This document shows, in pieces, positions 7,785 to 14,288 of a DNA stretch of 15,226 nt (positions are counted from its first letter, which is position 1; each line of letters starts with the position of its first letter). The translations under genes were made by a program, and so were the position numbers. The stretch comes from Bordetella parapertussis. GTDB taxonomy: Bacteria > Pseudomonadota > Gammaproteobacteria > Burkholderiales > SG8-41. The notes under the pieces are model-generated. The model did no database searches, had not been told where the DNA came from, and saw nothing but the letters and a program-made list of their open reading frames with translations. The stretch is from positions 1 through 15,226 of the forward strand of contig CAMBSS010000107.1 in the NCBI GenBank assembly GCA_945870465.1. The letters are read 5' to 3'.

Positions 7785-8153
7785 TCAGCCGAAGATCACG
7801 AGCAGCCAGACGACAGGCACGTTGATCAGCGACAGCATGACCGCCGCGCTGCCTAGATCCTTCGCGCGCTTGGCGAGCGCGTGGTCATCGAGCGACACCC
7901 GGTCGGTGACCGCCTCGATACCGGAATTCAGCAGTTCCACGATCATCACCAGGAGCACGCTGGCGATCAACTGTGCCCTGGCCGCGCCGTTCACCGGCAG
8001 GTAAAAGGCGGCGGGAATCAGCAGGATGGCTAAAAAAACCTCCTGACGAAAGGCGTCTTCGTGGCGAAACGCGGCGGTAAAGCCGTCGAACGAATACAGC
8101 ATGGCATTCCAGATGCGCTTGATGCCGGTCTTGCCCTTGTATGGACTTTCCAT
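7785..8153 (-). CDS. dgkA: Diacylglycerol kinase, DgkA type
   Basis: This small inner-membrane kinase turns diacylglycerol and ATP into phosphatidic acid. The length of 122 residues matches the family. It shows the amphipathic N-terminus (GIKRIWNAMLYSFDGFTAAF), the conserved EDAFRQE (32-38), three membrane helices at about 38-53, 60-75 and 103-121, the catalytic signature ELLNSGIEAVTDR (73-85) and AKDLGSAAV (97-105). It is the first gene of a minus-strand operon with the glycosyltransferase (13-bp gap) and the metallophosphoesterase. In that setting it would recycle diacylglycerol made by a phospholipase C or released by envelope transferases. No strong Shine-Dalgarno is visible. A PHO-box-like element lies about 50-67 bp upstream. 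Confidence 0.95.
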   Translation of the reverse strand: MESPYKGKTGIKRIWNAMLYSFDGFTAAFRHEDAFRQEVFLAILLIPAAFYLPVNGAARAQLIASVLLVMIVELLNSGIEAVTDRVSLDDHALAKRAKDLGSAAVMLSLINVPVVWLLVIFG

Positions 8154-8186
8154 GAGTCGCGCCGCCCCCGATAAGTAAATCCCCGC

Positions 8187-8220
8187 AAACTAGGCGCGCA
8201 AGATGACATTCGTATTACGG
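8187..8220 (-). promoter_or_regulatory. Candidate PHO box and -10 upstream of dgkA
   Basis: On the minus strand, CCGTAATACGAATGTCAT (8203-8220) matches CTGTCAT-AWAW-CTGTCAT at 13 of 18 positions (5/7, 2/4, 6/7), including a near-perfect ATGTCAT half site. Ten bases downstream lies TAGTTT (8187-8192), a weak -10. The spacing equals that of the ppk candidate. The dgkA ATG follows about 30 nt later. Found by eye; the -10 is poor. Confidence 0.35.
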
Positions 8221-8223
8221 CGG

Positions 8224-8253
8224 TGCAAATGAGAGGCGCGTAGCAGTTAGAAT
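8224..8253 (+). promoter_or_regulatory. Weak candidate promoter of the MBL hydrolase gene
   Basis: TAGAAT (8248-8253) matches the -10 consensus at 5 of 6 positions. The best upstream partner is TGCAAA (8224-8229), only 3 of 6, with an 18-bp spacer. The MBL ATG is about 42 bp further on. This and the dgkA control region share the 142-bp divergent gap. Confidence 0.2.
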
Positions 8254-8295
8254 AAGCTCCGTCTTCCGCTTAACTCAGGGACTTCTTCCGCGCGC

Positions 8296-9246
8296 ATGTC
8301 AGACATCATCGATTATGAATTCGGCATCAGCGCCGTCGATTCGGGCTACCAGCGGCCGCGGCTCGACGCGATACACCTGATGGTCGAAGGCGGCCGTGCC
8401 GCGGTCATCGACACCGGCGTCAACAGCTCGCTACCGCATGTGCTCGACGCTTTGCGTGCGAAAGGCATCTCACCCGCGCAGGTCGACTACGTGATACTTA
8501 CGCACATTCATCTCGACCACGCGGGTGGCGCCGGGTTGTTGATGTCGCAATTGCCCAACGCGATGCTGACTGTGCATCCGTTCGGCGCGCGTCACATGAT
8601 AGATCCCGCCAAACTCGTGGCCAGTGCGCGCGCCGTGTACGGCGCGGAAGCGATGGAGAACATGTACGGCAGTATCGTGCCGGTGCCGCGCGAGCGCGTG
8701 ATCGAAACGCCACACGGGTCGGCGATCAATTTAAACGGTCGCGACATCGCGTTCTACGACACGCCGGGCCACGCGCGCCATCACGTTTGCGCGCTCGATG
8801 CCAGGTCGGGACATCTGTTTGCGGGCGACACGTTTGGACTCTCTTACCGCGAGTTCGACTGCGACGGCCGGCAATTCATATTCCCGAGTTCGAGTCCGAC
8901 GCAATTCGATCCGGACGCGGCGCATCGTTCGCTCGACTTGATCGCCGGCCTCAAGCCGGGGGCGATTTACGTGACGCACTACAGCCAGGTGCGCGAGATT
9001 GCGCGCCTCACCGACGACATGCATCGCCTGATCGATGCCCATGCGCAACTGGCGCGCGGCGAACGCGGTGCCGGCGCCGAACGTCATGCGCGTCTCAATG
9101 CGGGCGTGACAGACATCGCGCTGGGCGAAGCGCGGCGCTACGGGTGGCGGGTTGGACGCGAGCGGGTGCTGGAGGTGCTGGGCGGAGACATTGAACTCAA
9201 CGCGCAGGGACTTGCGATCTGGCTCGACGCGCAGAAGCCGGGCTGA
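8296..9246 (+). CDS. MBL-fold metallo-hydrolase
   Basis: This 316-residue metallo-beta-lactamase-fold hydrolase has the metal motif THIHLDHAGG at 69-78 (H70, H72, D74, H75). Further ligands are H159 in TPGHARHH, D178 in FAGDTF and H228 in YVTHYSQV, so both metal sites look complete. The arrangement resembles glyoxalase-II-like and other small-molecule hydrolases. About 80 residues after the last ligand form a helical tail whose role I cannot assign. No signal peptide, so it is probably cytoplasmic. The ATG at 8296 has only a distant AGGGA in front. It is divergent from dgkA and converges on the carbonic anhydrase gene. The substrate cannot be named from sequence. Confidence 0.88.
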   Translation: MSDIIDYEFGISAVDSGYQRPRLDAIHLMVEGGRAAVIDTGVNSSLPHVLDALRAKGISPAQVDYVILTHIHLDHAGGAGLLMSQLPNAMLTVHPFGARHMIDPAKLVASARAVYGAEAMENMYGSIVPVPRERVIETPHGSAINLNGRDIAFYDTPGHARHHVCALDARSGHLFAGDTFGLSYREFDCDGRQFIFPSSSPTQFDPDAAHRSLDLIAGLKPGAIYVTHYSQVREIARLTDDMHRLIDAHAQLARGERGAGAERHARLNAGVTDIALGEARRYGWRVGRERVLEVLGGDIELNAQGLAIWLDAQKPG

Positions 9247-9249
9247 AGG

Positions 9250-9265
9250 CGCGCGTTTACGCGCG
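9250..9265. terminator. GC hairpin between convergent MBL and carbonic anhydrase genes
   Basis: CGCGCG (9250-9255) pairs with CGCGCG (9260-9265) around a TTTA loop, filling most of the 21-bp gap between the two convergent stop codons. The stem is symmetric, so it can form in both transcripts. There is no U run, so it may act as a pause or 3'-end barrier and not as a classic intrinsic terminator. Confidence 0.4.
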
Positions 9266-9267
9266 AA

Positions 9268-9921
9268 TCAGGTGGTGCCGGGCAGCGTGGCAATCGCCGC
9301 TTCGTAGCTGGTCAGCACGTCGTCCTGGCAGTCGATCGTGGTTTTCAGGTCGCTCAGCAAACCGTCGTGCAGTCCGTAGATCCAGCCATGTACGGTGACG
9401 GCCTGGCCGCGCTCCCACGCATCCCTCAGGATCGACGTCTGGCATACGTGGGCCACCTGTTCGACGACATTCAGTTCGCACAGGCGGGCGCTGCGCCGGG
9501 TGAAATCGGCGGGCGGCGGCAGCTGGCGCTCGTGTTTTTCGCGCACGTCCTGCACGTGCCGCAGCCAGTTGTCGCTCAAGCCCATGCGGTCGCCGCGCAC
9601 GATGGCTTCGACGCCGCTGCAGCCGTAGTGCCCGCAGACGATGATGTGCTTGACCTTGAGCATTTCCACGGCGAACTGGATGACCGACAGGCAATTGAGG
9701 TCGGTATGCACGACGACGTTGGCGACATTGCGGTGCACGAACAGCTCGCCCGGCAACAGGTCGACGATTTCGTTCGCCGGAACCCGGCTGTCGGAACAGC
9801 CGATCCACAAGTATTCAGGCGATTGCTGGCGTGAAAGTTTGCGGAAGAACTCCGGATCCTGCTGCTGGATGCGCGCGGCCCAGACCTGGTTGCTTTTAAA
9901 CAGATGGTCGAGAGTTTTCAT
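9268..9921 (-). CDS. can: Beta-class carbonic anhydrase
   Basis: This cytoplasmic zinc enzyme interconverts CO2 and bicarbonate, supplying bicarbonate to carboxylases. From the chosen start it has 217 residues, normal for Can/CynT-type enzymes. The zinc ligands C42, H98 and C101 lie in LWIGCSDSRVPANEI and CGHYGCSG; the D44-R46 catalytic dyad is present. The segment FVHRNVANVVVHTDLNCLSV is typical. The frame stays open up to 9975, but MKTLDHLFKSNQVWAARI at 9921 matches where relatives begin, and the extra 18 residues look unrelated. No clear Shine-Dalgarno is seen at either start. The gene is divergent from egtB across 173 bp and no link to ergothioneine synthesis is implied. Confidence 0.95.
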   Translation of the reverse strand: MKTLDHLFKSNQVWAARIQQQDPEFFRKLSRQQSPEYLWIGCSDSRVPANEIVDLLPGELFVHRNVANVVVHTDLNCLSVIQFAVEMLKVKHIIVCGHYGCSGVEAIVRGDRMGLSDNWLRHVQDVREKHERQLPPPADFTRRSARLCELNVVEQVAHVCQTSILRDAWERGQAVTVHGWIYGLHDGLLSDLKTTIDCQDDVLTSYEAAIATLPGTT

Positions 9922-10094
9922 ATACCGGATGCGCAATGGGATGGCGCAACGACCGCTGCGCAAGTGGTTCGCCACAGACGCGGATTTTACAGTTTTTTTG
10001 CGCAGCCGCCGCGATGTGCCGGTTTCTGCGCCGTGTTAGGATTGCCGTCCCCGCGCGACCAATGACATTCAGTCCGCGCAGCGAGGAGGGTCGC

Positions 10095-11381
10095 ATGAAT
10101 CCGCAAATCAATATATCGCAACATGGCAGGTTGCACGCGGAGGCCCACATGCCCGCGAAGCTGGCCGCGCAATATGAGCAGGTGCGCGCGCAGACCGAAC
10201 GCCTGGCGCAACCGCTGTCGGCCGAAGATTGCGCGCTGCAGTCAATGCCCGACGCGAGTCCGGTTAAATGGCATCTTGCGCACACCACGTGGTTTTTCGA
10301 GACGTTTGTGCTCGAACGGGCATTGCCAGGTTACCGCCCGTTTTCGCCGCAGTTCCGCGTGCTCTTCAATTCCTATTACGTGGCGGTGGGCCCGCGCCAT
10401 CCGCGTTCCGAGCGCGGCATGCTGTCGCGCCCGCCTCTCGACGAAGTGCGCGCTTACCGCCGCCATGTCGATTCGCACATGGCGCAGCTGTTGAACAACG
10501 CAGAGCTGCCTGCGCAATTGCTGGAATTGATCGAGCTCGGCGTCAATCACGAGCAGCAGCACCAGGAATTGATCATTACCGATCTCAATCACCTGCTCTC
10601 GCGCAATCCGCTGCAGCCCGCATATGTGGAACGGCCCGCCGCCACCGCGGCAGGGGCAGCACCCCTGACCTGGATCAATCTCCCTGACGGCATACGCCAG
10701 GTCGGTCATGGTGGCGAGGGGTTCCGTTTCGACAACGAGGAGCCGCGCCACCGCGTGTTTATCGATGCCTGCGCGATCGCGTTGCGGCCGGTGACCGTCG
10801 GCGAGTATGCGGATTTCATCGCCGATGGCGGTTACGAACGCGCGGAGTTGTGGCTGTCCGAAGGCTGGGATATGCGCAACAGCCATGGCTGGACGGCGCC
10901 GCTGTATTGGCAGCCCGACGGCACGGCGTTCACGCTGCACGGCGCGCGCAGGCTGCATGCCGGCGAACCGGTGTGTCATATCAGTTTTTTCGAGGCGGAC
11001 GCCTATGCACGCTGGGCGGACGCGCGTTTGCCGACGGAAGCGGAATGGGAAATTTTTGCCGCGCCGCAACCGGCCGGCGGAAACTTCCTCGAAGACGGGC
11101 ACTTCCATCCGGCGCCGGGCGGCGATCAGGCGGGCCCGCTGCAGGTATACGGCGACGTATGGGAATGGACGCGCAGTTCGTACGAGCCTTATCCCGGCTA
11201 CCGGGCGGCGCCCGGCGCGGTGGGCGAGTACAACGGCAAATTCATGTCCAACCAGTACGTGCTGCGCGGCGGATCCTGCGCGACGCCGGCTTCGCACATC
11301 CGCGCGACCTACCGTAATTTCTTCCCTGCCGCGGCGCGCTGGCAGTTCAGCGGCGTGCGTCTCGCGCGCGATATCCGCTAG
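10095..11381 (+). CDS. egtB: EgtB-type sulfoxide synthase, ergothioneine pathway
   Basis: EgtB is a non-haem iron enzyme that joins hercynine to a thiol (gamma-Glu-Cys or Cys) with O2, giving the sulfoxide precursor of ergothioneine. The 428-residue protein has an N-terminal DinB_2 domain with iron-ligand histidines in KWHLAHTTWFFE (H60/H63) and NHEQQHQEL (H152, H156). The C-terminal formylglycine-generating-enzyme-like domain follows: VTVGEYADFI (234-243), ARLPTEAEWEIF (310-321), YGDVWEWTRSSY (352-363), LRGGSCATP (390-398) and FSGVRLARD (418-426). The open frame extends upstream to 9936, but ATG 10095 has a strong GAGGAGGG at 10083-10090 and begins the homologous region. egtD, the hercynine-making methyltransferase often found next to egtB, is not in the window. 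The SenA (selenoneine) branch cannot be excluded by eye, but senB and senC are absent. Confidence 0.92.
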   Translation: MNPQINISQHGRLHAEAHMPAKLAAQYEQVRAQTERLAQPLSAEDCALQSMPDASPVKWHLAHTTWFFETFVLERALPGYRPFSPQFRVLFNSYYVAVGPRHPRSERGMLSRPPLDEVRAYRRHVDSHMAQLLNNAELPAQLLELIELGVNHEQQHQELIITDLNHLLSRNPLQPAYVERPAATAAGAAPLTWINLPDGIRQVGHGGEGFRFDNEEPRHRVFIDACAIALRPVTVGEYADFIADGGYERAELWLSEGWDMRNSHGWTAPLYWQPDGTAFTLHGARRLHAGEPVCHISFFEADAYARWADARLPTEAEWEIFAAPQPAGGNFLEDGHFHPAPGGDQAGPLQVYGDVWEWTRSSYEPYPGYRAAPGAVGEYNGKFMSNQYVLRGGSCATPASHIRATYRNFFPAAARWQFSGVRLARDIR

Positions 11382-11493
11382 GAAGCATGACCGGATTCTC
11401 CGGGGTGCGCGCTCATAAAGTACGAATCGCCGACGTTAACAGTCGCCGCTTTGCCATTGACGTTTAGCGTAATTTTGCGTGGTGTCGCTGTCC

Positions 11494-11519
11494 GCTGCAG
11501 AGGGAGCGCAGCCGTTTTT
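11494..11519 (+). terminator. Weak terminator-like hairpin after egtB
   Basis: GCTGC (11494-11498) pairs with GCAGC (11508-11512) across a 9-nt loop, and CG then TTTTT (11515-11519) follows. The stem is short at 5 bp and the site is about 110 bp past the egtB stop. It is a possible intrinsic terminator and no more than that. Confidence 0.3.
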
Positions 11520-11615
11520 CCGCCGTCCGCAGAGGGATTTCAACGACGCACAGCAGCATGGAATCGCGCGTGGCCGGACTGCGCCACCCGGGTTTTCTCC
11601 TGCGCAGCAGAGGGA
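11497..11615 (+). repeat. Three copies of GCAGAGGGA
   Basis: GCAGAGGGA occurs at 11497-11505, 11529-11537 and 11607-11615. The last two extend to GCAGAGGGATTT. The first two also share an upstream GTCCGC (GTCCGCTGCAGAGGGA and GTCCGCAGAGGGA). The spacing is 32 and 78 bp. These could be binding sites ahead of the SWIB promoter or decayed repeats; function unknown. Confidence 0.5.
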
Positions 11616-11655
11616 TTTTCTCTCTAAGAGTGCACCACGGGCGTAAAGTTTGGAT

Positions 11656-11685
11656 TACAATCCGATCAACCCAATTTTTTTGGGT
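11656..11685 (+). promoter_or_regulatory. SWIB gene -10 element and 5'-leader hairpin
   Basis: TACAAT (11656-11661) matches the -10 consensus at 5 of 6 positions; no convincing -35 precedes it. The expected start of transcription, about 11668, falls at the foot of a perfect hairpin: ACCCAA (11669-11674), five T, TTGGGT (11680-11685). The mRNA would begin with a 6-bp stem-loop. The ribosome site AAGGAG lies about 20 nt beyond. The inverted repeat could also be an operator. Confidence 0.4.
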
Positions 11686-11720
11686 GAAATCCCGGTCTTT
11701 ACTGTCAAGGAGAACAAACG

Positions 11721-12023
11721 ATGGCCGCAAAGAAAAAAGCTACCAAAAAAGCTGCGAAGAAAAAATCCGCACGTAAACCCAGCGCAGCGTTCATGAAGCC
11801 GATGCAGATTTCGGCCGCATTGAGCCCGGTAATCGGCGCAGGTCCGTTTCCGCGCACCGAGGTCACCAAGAAATTGTGGGCCTACATCAAAAAGCATGGC
11901 CTGCAGGACAGCAAGAACCGCCGCAACATCAATGCCGACGACCATCTGAAAGTAGTTTTCGGCGGCAAGAAACAGGTGTCAATGTTCGACATGACCAAAC
12001 TGGTCAGCAAACACCTCAAGTAA
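11721..12023 (+). CDS. SWIB/MDM2-domain protein with lysine-rich tail
   Basis: This 100-residue basic protein begins with a histone-H1-like tail rich in Lys and Ala (residues 1-20: AAKKKATKKAAKKK and onward). A single SWIB domain fills residues 27-100, with the characteristic LSPVIGAGPFPRTEVTKKLW, YIKKHGLQDSKNRRNI and the C-terminal MFDMTKLVSKHLK. SWIB domains are best known from eukaryotic SWI/SNF BAF60 subunits and also occur in chlamydiae and many proteobacteria, where DNA or nucleoid binding is suspected but poorly characterised. The start is secure: AAGGAG sits 7-8 nt before ATG 11721. The gene appears to be a single-gene unit with its own promoter and a strong terminator, which suggests high expression. 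Partner and function are unknown. Confidence 0.92.
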   Translation: MAAKKKATKKAAKKKSARKPSAAFMKPMQISAALSPVIGAGPFPRTEVTKKLWAYIKKHGLQDSKNRRNINADDHLKVVFGGKKQVSMFDMTKLVSKHLK

Positions 12024-12065
12024 TTTCCGCCGCCCGGTCAGCCGGGTCGCGCGACAGCAACAAGG

Positions 12066-12104
12066 AAACGGCCAGTCCCGCGAGAGCGGCACCGGCCGTT
12101 TTTT
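12066..12104 (+). terminator. Intrinsic terminator of the SWIB gene
   Basis: AAACGGCC (12066-12073) pairs with GGCCGTTT (12094-12101), and the T run reaches 12104. Inside the loop a second stem, CCGC-GAGA-GCGG (12078-12089), forms with a GNRA tetraloop. This is a convincing two-part rho-independent terminator about 43 bp after the SWIB stop. Confidence 0.85.
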
Positions 12105-12129
12105 CGTAGGGCGCCCACCCGCGGGAAGT

Positions 12130-12191
12130 TCAGGATTTGCGCAAGATCCACGCGCTACCGGTCAGGATTTGCGCAAGACCCACGCGCTACC
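12130..12191. repeat. Tandem duplication of the 3' end of the MFS gene (period 32 bp)
   Basis: The 30-mer at 12130-12159 and the one at 12162-12191 differ at one base (T at 12147 against C at 12179), with GG between them. On the minus strand each encodes the same ending: GSAWVLRKS-stop in the copy used by the gene, GSAWILRKS-stop in the distal copy. The gene stops in the proximal copy, so the distal one is now untranslated. Confidence 0.9.
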
Positions 12192-13355
12192 CGCCAGCAC
12201 CGCGCCCATCGTCCAGAACACCGGCGTCATGCCAAGCACGGCGCCCAGCGCGCCGAACAGCAGCGGCATGCCGGCCTGGCTGAAGTTGATGAGGAGAGTG
12301 CGCACCGCGACCGCTTCGCCGCCGCGGCCCGGCGGCGCGTGGGTGTAGAGCAGCGACATGATCACCGGCTGCGCGCCGCCGAAGCCGATGCCGAGGATGA
12401 ACGAGATCAACATCAGCACCGGCACCGTGTTCACCAGCGGAAACAGGATGAATCCCGTGCCGGTGACGACCATCGCAAAAATCAGCATTTGCCATTCGGT
12501 CGTGCGATGCACGAAGAGCGGCAGCAGCAGGCGCACCACGAAGACCGCGATGCCGAACGCACCCAGGAGCAGGCCGATCTGCGACGCCGATAGTCCAATG
12601 CGCGAACCGTGGATGGGCACGACGAAGGTGAACAGATCCCACGACGTTGACAGCGCGCCGCTCACGATGAAGACGCGCCGCATGTTCGGCATGCGCAAGA
12701 GGTCGATCAGGCGCTTGTTGCGGCTGTGCGCTTCGATGTGTTCCTGGCGCGGGATGTCGAGCGGTTTGGCCATCAGCACGGCCAGCGCCGCCACCGCGCT
12801 GCCGGCCAGCAGCAGGAAGGTGCCGCGGTAACCGATGAGGTCAATGGCGAAGCCGGTGATCATCGGGCCGAGAAAACCCGAGGTCGAAAACGTCAGCGCG
12901 ATCACGCTGAAATTCTTGACGCGGTCTTCGGGCCGGCCGATCACGCCCACCGCATGGTTCACCGCGATGTGAAACAGCATGAAGCCGCCGCCCACGATTA
13001 AACTCACCAGGTACAGTGCTTCGATCTGCGGAAAGACCACGCCGATGATGAGCCCGAGAATGACCACGACGGTCGCCAGCAGCATGGGTTTGCGCACGCC
13101 GATGCGGTCGATGATGCGGCCGGCGCCCACCGCGAACGTCATCGGCAGCAGCGCCAGCAAAGACAGGATGATGCCGACGACCAGCGGTGAGGCATCCAGA
13201 TGCAGCGCGAACAGCGAGAGATTGACGCGGCACCCCGCGAAGGCGAGATGCAGGAGCAGCGTCGGCACGATGACGAGGTAAACCATCATTGGGGGCTGGC
13301 AACGCGGGGAAACCGCGATTTTACCGCTGTACAGGAGCACTGACGCGTGTTTCAT
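12162..13355 (-). CDS. Major facilitator superfamily transporter
   Basis: This 397-residue inner-membrane protein has about 12 hydrophobic helices. The MFS loop 2-3 signature is present as GRIIDRIGVRKP around residues 79-90, and a basic central loop (KPLDIPRQEHIEAHSRNKRLIDLLR) separates the two six-helix halves. The first helix begins at MMVYLVIVPTLLLHLAF, so the ATGs at 13289 or 13286 may be the true start; the 22 residues gained from 13355 are not typical and neither site has a Shine-Dalgarno. The gene is divergent from the dioxygenase gene (56-bp gap), which hints at a shared substrate. The substrate cannot be told from sequence; sugar, drug or organic-acid export or uptake are all possible. 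Its last codons lie in a tandem duplication. Confidence 0.88.
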   Translation of the reverse strand: MKHASVLLYSGKIAVSPRCQPPMMVYLVIVPTLLLHLAFAGCRVNLSLFALHLDASPLVVGIILSLLALLPMTFAVGAGRIIDRIGVRKPMLLATVVVILGLIIGVVFPQIEALYLVSLIVGGGFMLFHIAVNHAVGVIGRPEDRVKNFSVIALTFSTSGFLGPMITGFAIDLIGYRGTFLLLAGSAVAALAVLMAKPLDIPRQEHIEAHSRNKRLIDLLRMPNMRRVFIVSGALSTSWDLFTFVVPIHGSRIGLSASQIGLLLGAFGIAVFVVRLLLPLFVHRTTEWQMLIFAMVVTGTGFILFPLVNTVPVLMLISFILGIGFGGAQPVIMSLLYTHAPPGRGGEAVAVRTLLINFSQAGMPLLFGALGAVLGMTPVFWTMGAVLAGSAWVLRKS

Positions 13356-13372
13356 CGCATTCCGGACTCTTG

Positions 13373-13380
13373 GGTATACT
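13373..13380. promoter_or_regulatory. Overlapping divergent -10 elements between MFS and dioxygenase genes
   Basis: The palindrome GTATAC gives TATACT (13375-13380) on the plus strand, about 31 bp before the dioxygenase ATG. On the minus strand it gives TATACC (13373-13378), with CCGATA 17 bp upstream of that as a 3-of-6 match to -35. The plus-strand -35 is poor. If the minus-strand element is used, the leader would favour the 13289 MFS start over 13355. Confidence 0.3.
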
Positions 13381-13411
13381 CGTACGCTACGTGCTTATCG
13401 GTATCTAATTC

Positions 13412-14242
13412 ATGAGTCTGGAAGTCAGAAAAATCGCCGACGCCATCGGCGCCGAAATACGCGGCGTCGATCTCGCGCGTGAAGTCGCCGCCGCCACCGT
13501 GCGGGAGATCCGCCGCGCGTGGCTTGAACACTGCGTGATATTTTTTTGCGACCAGGACCTCTCGGCCACGCAGTACATGGCGTTCGCGGAGTCGCTGGGC
13601 ACGCCGGTCGAATATCCTTTCATCAAGGGGCTCGAGGGTTTTCCGTGCATCACGCCGGTGGTCAAACTCGAGCACGAGCGCGCCAACTTCGGCGGCATCT
13701 GGCATTCCGACACGACTTATCTCGAGTCGCCGCCCATGGGCACCTTGCTGCTCGCGCGTGAAGTGCCGCCTGTCGGCGGCGACACCTTGTTCGCCAATCA
13801 GTACCTCGCATATGAAACTTTGTCCGACGGCTTGAAGCAAACGCTCGCGGGCCTCACCGGTGTCGCGAGTTCGGCCAAGGCGGACGTCAGCAAAACGCGC
13901 GAAGACCGCCTGAAGACCGACGGCCGTGACGACGCGAAAAAAGAATACGGCGCCGAACACCCGGTGGTGCGCACGCATCCGGAGACCGGCAGAAAGGCGC
14001 TCTACGTGAACGTCGCGCACACCGCGCGCTTCAAGGGCTGGAGCGAAGAGGAAAGCGCGCCGCTGCTGAACTTCCTGTTTCAGCACCAGGTGAAGCCCGA
14101 GTTTACGTGCCGCTTCGCCTGGCAGCCGGGCTCGATCGCGCTGTGGGACAATCGCTGCGCGCAGCACAACCCGGTCAACGACTATCACGGCCACCGGCGC
14201 GTGATGCATCGCATTACGCTGGCGGGCGACCGGCCGCAGTAA
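13412..14242 (+). CDS. TauD/TfdA-family Fe(II)/2-oxoglutarate dioxygenase
   Basis: This 276-residue enzyme should couple 2-oxoglutarate decarboxylation to substrate hydroxylation. The iron ligands are H98 and D100 in WHSDTTY and H252 in WDNRCAQHNPVNDYHG. The 2-oxoglutarate contacts are probably T125 in VGGDT and the arginines of HRRVMHRITLAGD (262-267 region). Length and motifs fit TauD/TfdA enzymes, which cleave sulfonates, phenoxyacids, alkyl sulfates or related compounds. The substrate is not predictable here. No clear Shine-Dalgarno precedes ATG 13412, but it starts at the conserved N-terminus (LEVRKIADAIGAEIRGVDL). The Bug receptor gene follows 46 bp downstream, probably in one operon, so the substrate may be an organic anion captured by that receptor. 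A divergent MFS gene lies 56 bp upstream. Confidence 0.93.
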   Translation: MSLEVRKIADAIGAEIRGVDLAREVAAATVREIRRAWLEHCVIFFCDQDLSATQYMAFAESLGTPVEYPFIKGLEGFPCITPVVKLEHERANFGGIWHSDTTYLESPPMGTLLLAREVPPVGGDTLFANQYLAYETLSDGLKQTLAGLTGVASSAKADVSKTREDRLKTDGRDDAKKEYGAEHPVVRTHPETGRKALYVNVAHTARFKGWSEEESAPLLNFLFQHQVKPEFTCRFAWQPGSIALWDNRCAQHNPVNDYHGHRRVMHRITLAGDRPQ

Positions 14243-14288
14243 AAGTCCGGCGCGACGCCAGCGTTAGAAAAATACCATCGGAGGAAAT

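Larger units (their letters stand above)
11382..11720. other. Gene-free gap between egtB and the SWIB gene
   Basis: These 339 bp hold no recognisable gene. A 26-codon frame starts at 11388, just after the egtB stop, but lacks a ribosome site and any familiar sequence. Larger frames on either strand read as arginine/serine-rich noise. What is visible is a weak hairpin, three copies of GCAGAGGGA, and the SWIB promoter and leader. I see no trace of egtD here. Confidence 0.6.

Noticed and set aside
10242..11297. 351-codon open frame antisense to egtB
   Set aside because: No known motifs and a low-complexity Arg/Ala composition; the plus strand carries complete EgtB motifs.
10095..11381. SenA (selenoneine synthase) in place of EgtB
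   Set aside because: No senB or senC gene in the window, and the only glycosyltransferase sits in an unrelated operon on the other strand; egtB kept as the default.
11388..11468. 26-codon frame just after egtB as a small gene or egtD remnant
   Set aside because: No ribosome site, no familiar residues, and no methyltransferase motif in any frame of the gap.
13352..14209. 285-codon open frame antisense to the dioxygenase gene
   Set aside because: It mirrors a complete TauD/TfdA protein and contains no recognisable domain.
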